DNA of 64,000 nt, taken from Pseudomonas sp. ML2-2023-3 (GTDB lineage: Bacteria > Pseudomonadota > Gammaproteobacteria > Pseudomonadales > Pseudomonadaceae). Under the pieces are notes generated by a model that saw nothing but the letters and a program-made list of their open reading frames with translations, ran no database searches and was not told the DNA's origin. The first letter of the stretch is position 1. Each line of letters opens with the position of its first letter. Shown piece after piece: positions 60,821 through 64,000 of this stretch. The stretch spans positions 1,026,501 to 1,090,500 of the forward strand of contig NZ_CP146343.1 in NCBI RefSeq assembly GCF_037055275.1, in the 5' to 3' direction. A program made the position numbers and the translations under genes.

Positions 60821-61929
60821 CGAGCGTTCTCCCTGGCCGCACGTCGACGCACCCACCACAGGTACAAGCCGCTGGCGAGCACCACGATGGTCAGCAGGTC
60901 GAGGGCTGCCCAGAGGACTTTCATCGGCATGCCGCCGTAGTCGCCAAAGTGCAGCGGCTGGGACATGCCCATCGCATCCATGTACCACGGCCGTCCGGCC
61001 ACTGCAGTGACGGCAAGGGTGCTGGCATCGATCAATACCGGTGTCAGCAGGTGCGAGGTCAGGTGCGTGCTGCCTTTCATGAACACGGCGTAATGGTGTT
61101 CGCTGGAGAAGCGTGTGCCGGGGAAGGCGATAAAGTCCAGGCGCATGTCGGGCGCGGCTTTTGCGGCGATCTCCAGCAGTTGGCTGGCCGGGGCGAGACG
61201 GGTCAGGGGCGGGGCCTCGCGGTAGGGTTCGATCATGGCGCTGAGGCTGTCATTGCGCCAGGCGGCGATGATCAGGTCGGCGCAGGCGCTGATCACGCCG
61301 GTCACGCCCACCACCAGGGCCCAGGTCAGGGTCACGGCGCCAAGCAGGTTGTGCAGGTCGAGCCAGCGCAAGCGGGTGGACTTGTCGGTGCGCACCGTCG
61401 CGAATTCGTGGCGGCGCATGAAGGGTAGATACAGCACCGTGCCGGAGATGATCGCCAGCACAAACAGCAGACCCATGAAGGCCAGCAGCAGCTTGCCGGG
61501 CAGCCCGGCGAACATGTCTACGTGAAGGCGCAGCATGACCATCATGATCCCGCCATTGGCTGACGGAACCTCTATGGCCTCGCCGGTGCGCGCATCGAGC
61601 ATAAAGGTGTGGGACGAGTTGGGCTCGGTGCCCGCGGTGGCCGCCATGATCGTGAGGGCGGCATTGGGTTCGTCTTCTTCCCAGCCGAAGTACTGCATGA
61701 CCTCGCCAGGCCGATGAGCTTCGGCGGCGCGTACCAGTTGTTGCAGGTCGAGCGTCGGGGTGTCGGCGGGCAGTTCCTTGACCTGCGGCGCATCGCCCAG
61801 CAGGTGGTCGATTTCATGGTGAAAAATCAACGGCAAACCGGTCAGTGCCAGCATCAGCAAAAACGCGGTGCAAATCAGGCTGGTCCAGGTGTGGACAAAG
61901 GACCAGCGGCGGATGGTTTTGCTTTTCAT
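60817..61929 (-). CDS. PepSY-associated membrane protein (siderophore reductase type)
   Basis: A 370-aa protein with an N-terminal helix (FVHTWTSLICTAFLLMLALT), three further helices (about residues 145-165, 198-215 and 336-360) and periplasmic PepSY-like domains. Such proteins next to TonB siderophore receptors, for example FoxB and FiuB types, reduce iron in imported siderophores. It lies 76 bp after the TonB receptor gene and before the 58-aa gene. Substrate not known. Confidence 0.85.
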   Translation of the reverse strand: MKSKTIRRWSFVHTWTSLICTAFLLMLALTGLPLIFHHEIDHLLGDAPQVKELPADTPTLDLQQLVRAAEAHRPGEVMQYFGWEEDEPNAALTIMAATAGTEPNSSHTFMLDARTGEAIEVPSANGGIMMVMLRLHVDMFAGLPGKLLLAFMGLLFVLAIISGTVLYLPFMRRHEFATVRTDKSTRLRWLDLHNLLGAVTLTWALVVGVTGVISACADLIIAAWRNDSLSAMIEPYREAPPLTRLAPASQLLEIAAKAAPDMRLDFIAFPGTRFSSEHHYAVFMKGSTHLTSHLLTPVLIDASTLAVTAVAGRPWYMDAMGMSQPLHFGDYGGMPMKVLWAALDLLTIVVLASGLYLWWVRRRAARENAR

Positions 61930-61954
61930 GAAAATCCTGAATGCGTAAACCCTC

Positions 61955-61982
61955 TGTGGGAGCGGGCAAGCCCATTCCCACA
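61955..61982. repeat. collapsed REP unit, family 2
   Basis: TGTGGGAGCGGG, CAAG and CCCATTCCCACA form a short hairpin of family-2 REP sequence between the receptor and PepSY genes. Confidence 0.65.
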
Positions 61983-62005
61983 GGAGTCAGGTGTCCCTTG
62001 GCGGG

Positions 62006-64000
62006 TTACCACTTGTAGTTGACGCTGGCCATTACGTTGCGGCGATCGCCGTAGTAGCAGTAGAAACCGTCGCAGGTCGACAGGTATTCCTTGTCGAATA
62101 CGTTGTTGGCATTAACCGAGACCGTGGCACCCTTGAGCGTTTTACTGACCTTGGAGAGGTCGTAATGCACGGCTGCGTCGTAGACGGTGTAAGCATCGGT
62201 GTGCCCGTAGGAAGCATCCGGCACATAGGCCATGCTGCCGATCGCAATGTTGTCGGTTTCACCAATGTAGCGAGCGCCAAAGCCCACGCCGAAGCCATCC
62301 AGCACGCCTTTGTGCCAGGTGTAGTCAGCCCAGATGGATGCCTGATGTTCAGGCGTCAGTGGCAGTGGACGGTTCTTGTCCAGCGGGTCGGACACCTTGG
62401 TCATTTTGGTGTTGGCGTAGGTGTAGGCGGCTGTCAGCTTCAGGTTGTCGTTGACGTTGCCCACGGCCTCCAGTTCTACACCGCGTACGTTGGCTTCACC
62501 CAGTGGTCGGCTGACACCCAGGGTATCGCTGAGCACAATGTTTTTGCGGGTCAGGTCATACACGGCTGCCGTGAACAGCATCTCGGTGCCGGGTGGCTGG
62601 TACTTGAGACCCACTTCGTATTGCTTGCCTGTGCCGGGTTTGAAGGCCTTGCCGCCAAAGCCACCCGGCTCGGCCTGGAACGATTCGGCATAGGAAACGT
62701 AAGGTGTGAAGCCTGAATCGAACACATAGCTCAGCGCGGCATTGCCGGTGAAGGCGCTGTCGTCACGTTTGTCGCGAGCGTTGTTTTCGTTGTAGAACGT
62801 GGTGTCGGTGTGCAGCCAGTCCTGGCGTCCGCCCAGGGTCAAACGCCAGTTATCCAGCGCCATCTGGTCTTGCAGGTAGAGGCCGGTATCACGGGTTTTC
62901 TGGTTGTAGTCGTTATAGGCGGTGTATTGGACGTTGCTGAAGTCTTGCCCGTAGATCGGGTTGATTATGTTGCTGGCCGGGGCAGCGCCGTATTGCCATT
63001 TATAGTTGGTGTTGACGCGCTGGTGGTCGAGCCCGATCAGTACGGTGTGCTTGAGGGTGCCGGTGTTGAAGTCCGCCTGGAAGTTGTTATCCACGGCGAA
63101 TTGACTGATGTCCTCGTTCACGATATTGGCGCCGCGCTGCAGAGTGCCGTCGTCGGCAACCGAACCGTAATAACCGCCTGCCGTGATGCCCTGGAAGGAC
63201 AGATCACTTTTGGTGTAGCGCAGGTTCTGGCGGAACTGCCACACATCATCAAAACGGTGCTCAAAGGCGTAGCCGAGTGCGTAGTAGGTTTTGTCGTAGA
63301 ACTCCCACTTTGGATCACCCAGGTTCTCGTGAAACTTCACCTTGCCCGCTGGTGAGTCCACTTTGGTGCCCTGGATCGGCAAGAACTGGCTGGTGATGCC
63401 GGTGTCGTCACGATTGAACTGGCTGAGGAACGTCAGCTTGGTGTCTTCGTTGATGTTCCAGGTCAGGCTGGGCGCGATGTTGTAGCGTTTGTCTTCGTTA
63501 TGATCGATTGCAGTGTTGCTGTCGCGTACCACGCCGCTGACTCGATACAAGAATTGCCCTTCATCATCAATCGGGCCGGTGCTGTCGAAGCTGATCTGCT
63601 TGCGCTGGTAGCTGCCGACTTGTACCTGCACTTCATGGCTTGGGGTGTCTTGCGGGCGACGGCTGACCATGTCCAGCAAGCCGCCAGCAGGTGTCTGGCC
63701 GTAAACCGATGATGCCGGGCCACGGAGCAGGGCTACGCGCTCCAGGTCCCAGGTTTCCAGCTTGGGCATGGTGTAGGAACCCTTGGGCAGCGGCAGGCCG
63801 TCCAGAAACTGGGTCGGTTCAAAACCACGTACCTTCAGCCACTCCGAGCGGCTGTCGCTGCCGTAACTGCTGGCCGTAACGCCGGGCATATAGCGCACCG
63901 CGTCATCCAGGTTCTGCACTGCCCTGTCCTGCATCTGGCTGCGTGTGGCAACGGAGATGGAGCGCGGAGCTTCTGCCAAAGAGGTATCGGTTTTGGTGCC
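62006..64000 (-). CDS. TonB-dependent siderophore receptor, N-terminus beyond window
   Basis: The frame is open through the right edge; 664 residues are visible and the signal peptide and start are missing. The plug domain begins TDTSLAEAPRSISVATRSQM and has LDGLPLPKGSYTMP; the barrel ends in an aromatic residue (VMASVNYKW), as outer-membrane barrels do. VRGVELEAVGNV and GLKYQPPGTEMLF are TonB siderophore-receptor blocks. It works with the PepSY protein. The siderophore, possibly a hydroxamate, cannot be fixed from sequence. Confidence 0.93.
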   Translation of the reverse strand, partial: GTKTDTSLAEAPRSISVATRSQMQDRAVQNLDDAVRYMPGVTASSYGSDSRSEWLKVRGFEPTQFLDGLPLPKGSYTMPKLETWDLERVALLRGPASSVYGQTPAGGLLDMVSRRPQDTPSHEVQVQVGSYQRKQISFDSTGPIDDEGQFLYRVSGVVRDSNTAIDHNEDKRYNIAPSLTWNINEDTKLTFLSQFNRDDTGITSQFLPIQGTKVDSPAGKVKFHENLGDPKWEFYDKTYYALGYAFEHRFDDVWQFRQNLRYTKSDLSFQGITAGGYYGSVADDGTLQRGANIVNEDISQFAVDNNFQADFNTGTLKHTVLIGLDHQRVNTNYKWQYGAAPASNIINPIYGQDFSNVQYTAYNDYNQKTRDTGLYLQDQMALDNWRLTLGGRQDWLHTDTTFYNENNARDKRDDSAFTGNAALSYVFDSGFTPYVSYAESFQAEPGGFGGKAFKPGTGKQYEVGLKYQPPGTEMLFTAAVYDLTRKNIVLSDTLGVSRPLGEANVRGVELEAVGNVNDNLKLTAAYTYANTKMTKVSDPLDKNRPLPLTPEHQASIWADYTWHKGVLDGFGVGFGARYIGETDNIAIGSMAYVPDASYGHTDAYTVYDAAVHYDLSKVSKTLKGATVSVNANNVFDKEYLSTCDGFYCYYGDRRNVMASVNYKW

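Overview
The window is a GC-rich chromosomal segment of a Pseudomonas, most likely of the fluorescens/putida side of the genus. This rests on gene content and order (bet, cbc, gbd, cdh, dgc, gbc and sox gene sets), on pairs of REP-type palindromes at many operon junctions, and on strongly GC-biased codon use. No rRNA, tRNA or CRISPR array was seen. No database search was run, so all names rest on recognised motifs, length, neighbours and family knowledge.

Layout. 1-929 is the 5' part of an MdtD-like drug exporter cut by the left edge. 1056-3835 is a TldE/TldD pair. 4079-10516 is the choline block: betA, betB, the repressor betI with a perfect 20-bp operator, and divergent betT. 10623-13660 is the choline ABC importer cbcXWV. 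14018-16919 holds sdaB (serine dehydratase) and gbdR (the glycine-betaine-responsive AraC regulator). 17019-20766 is the carnitine operon caiX-cdhC-cdhA-cdhB plus an unknown 85-aa ORF, with divergent cdhR. After a DUF3010 gene and an LprI-like gene come an M19 dipeptidase, a DUF5943 gene, dgcA, dgcB and an etfAB pair (23034-30912). A 527-bp gene-free stretch follows, and together with the etf genes it carries a dense cluster of DnaA boxes. Next are a GNAT gene and gbcA/gbcB, the glycine betaine monooxygenase. 34790-46423 is an orphan type VI secretion island: vgrG, a DUF4123 adaptor, a VasX-like pore-forming effector broken by an IS66 element that itself carries an IS3-family insertion, and two DUF6708 (probable immunity) genes with a duplicated effector tail. 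A divergent ZapB/ZapA-like pair follows. 47595-57846 is the one-carbon end of the pathway: ltaE, glyA, soxBDAG, purU, fdhA. The right end has an anti-sigma/ECF sigma pair, a DUF2780 protein, a retropepsin-like protein, and a 58-aa membrane protein, PepSY protein and TonB siderophore receptor, the last cut by the right edge.

Together the catabolic genes import choline (BetT, CbcXWV) and carnitine (CaiX) and convert choline to glycine betaine (BetAB) and carnitine to glycine betaine (CdhACB). They then remove methyl groups stepwise: GbcAB to dimethylglycine, DgcAB with EtfAB to sarcosine, SoxBDAG to glycine. The released C1 units are handled by GlyA, PurU and FdhA, and glycine leaves as serine and then pyruvate through GlyA and SdaB.

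The observations most worth following are (1) six perfect DnaA boxes in 1.55 kb around etfAB with three related 70-bp repeats, which looks like a DnaA-titration or replication-control locus, and (2) the effector-tail/immunity array with mosaic DUF6708 genes and a nested-IS disruption of the effector.
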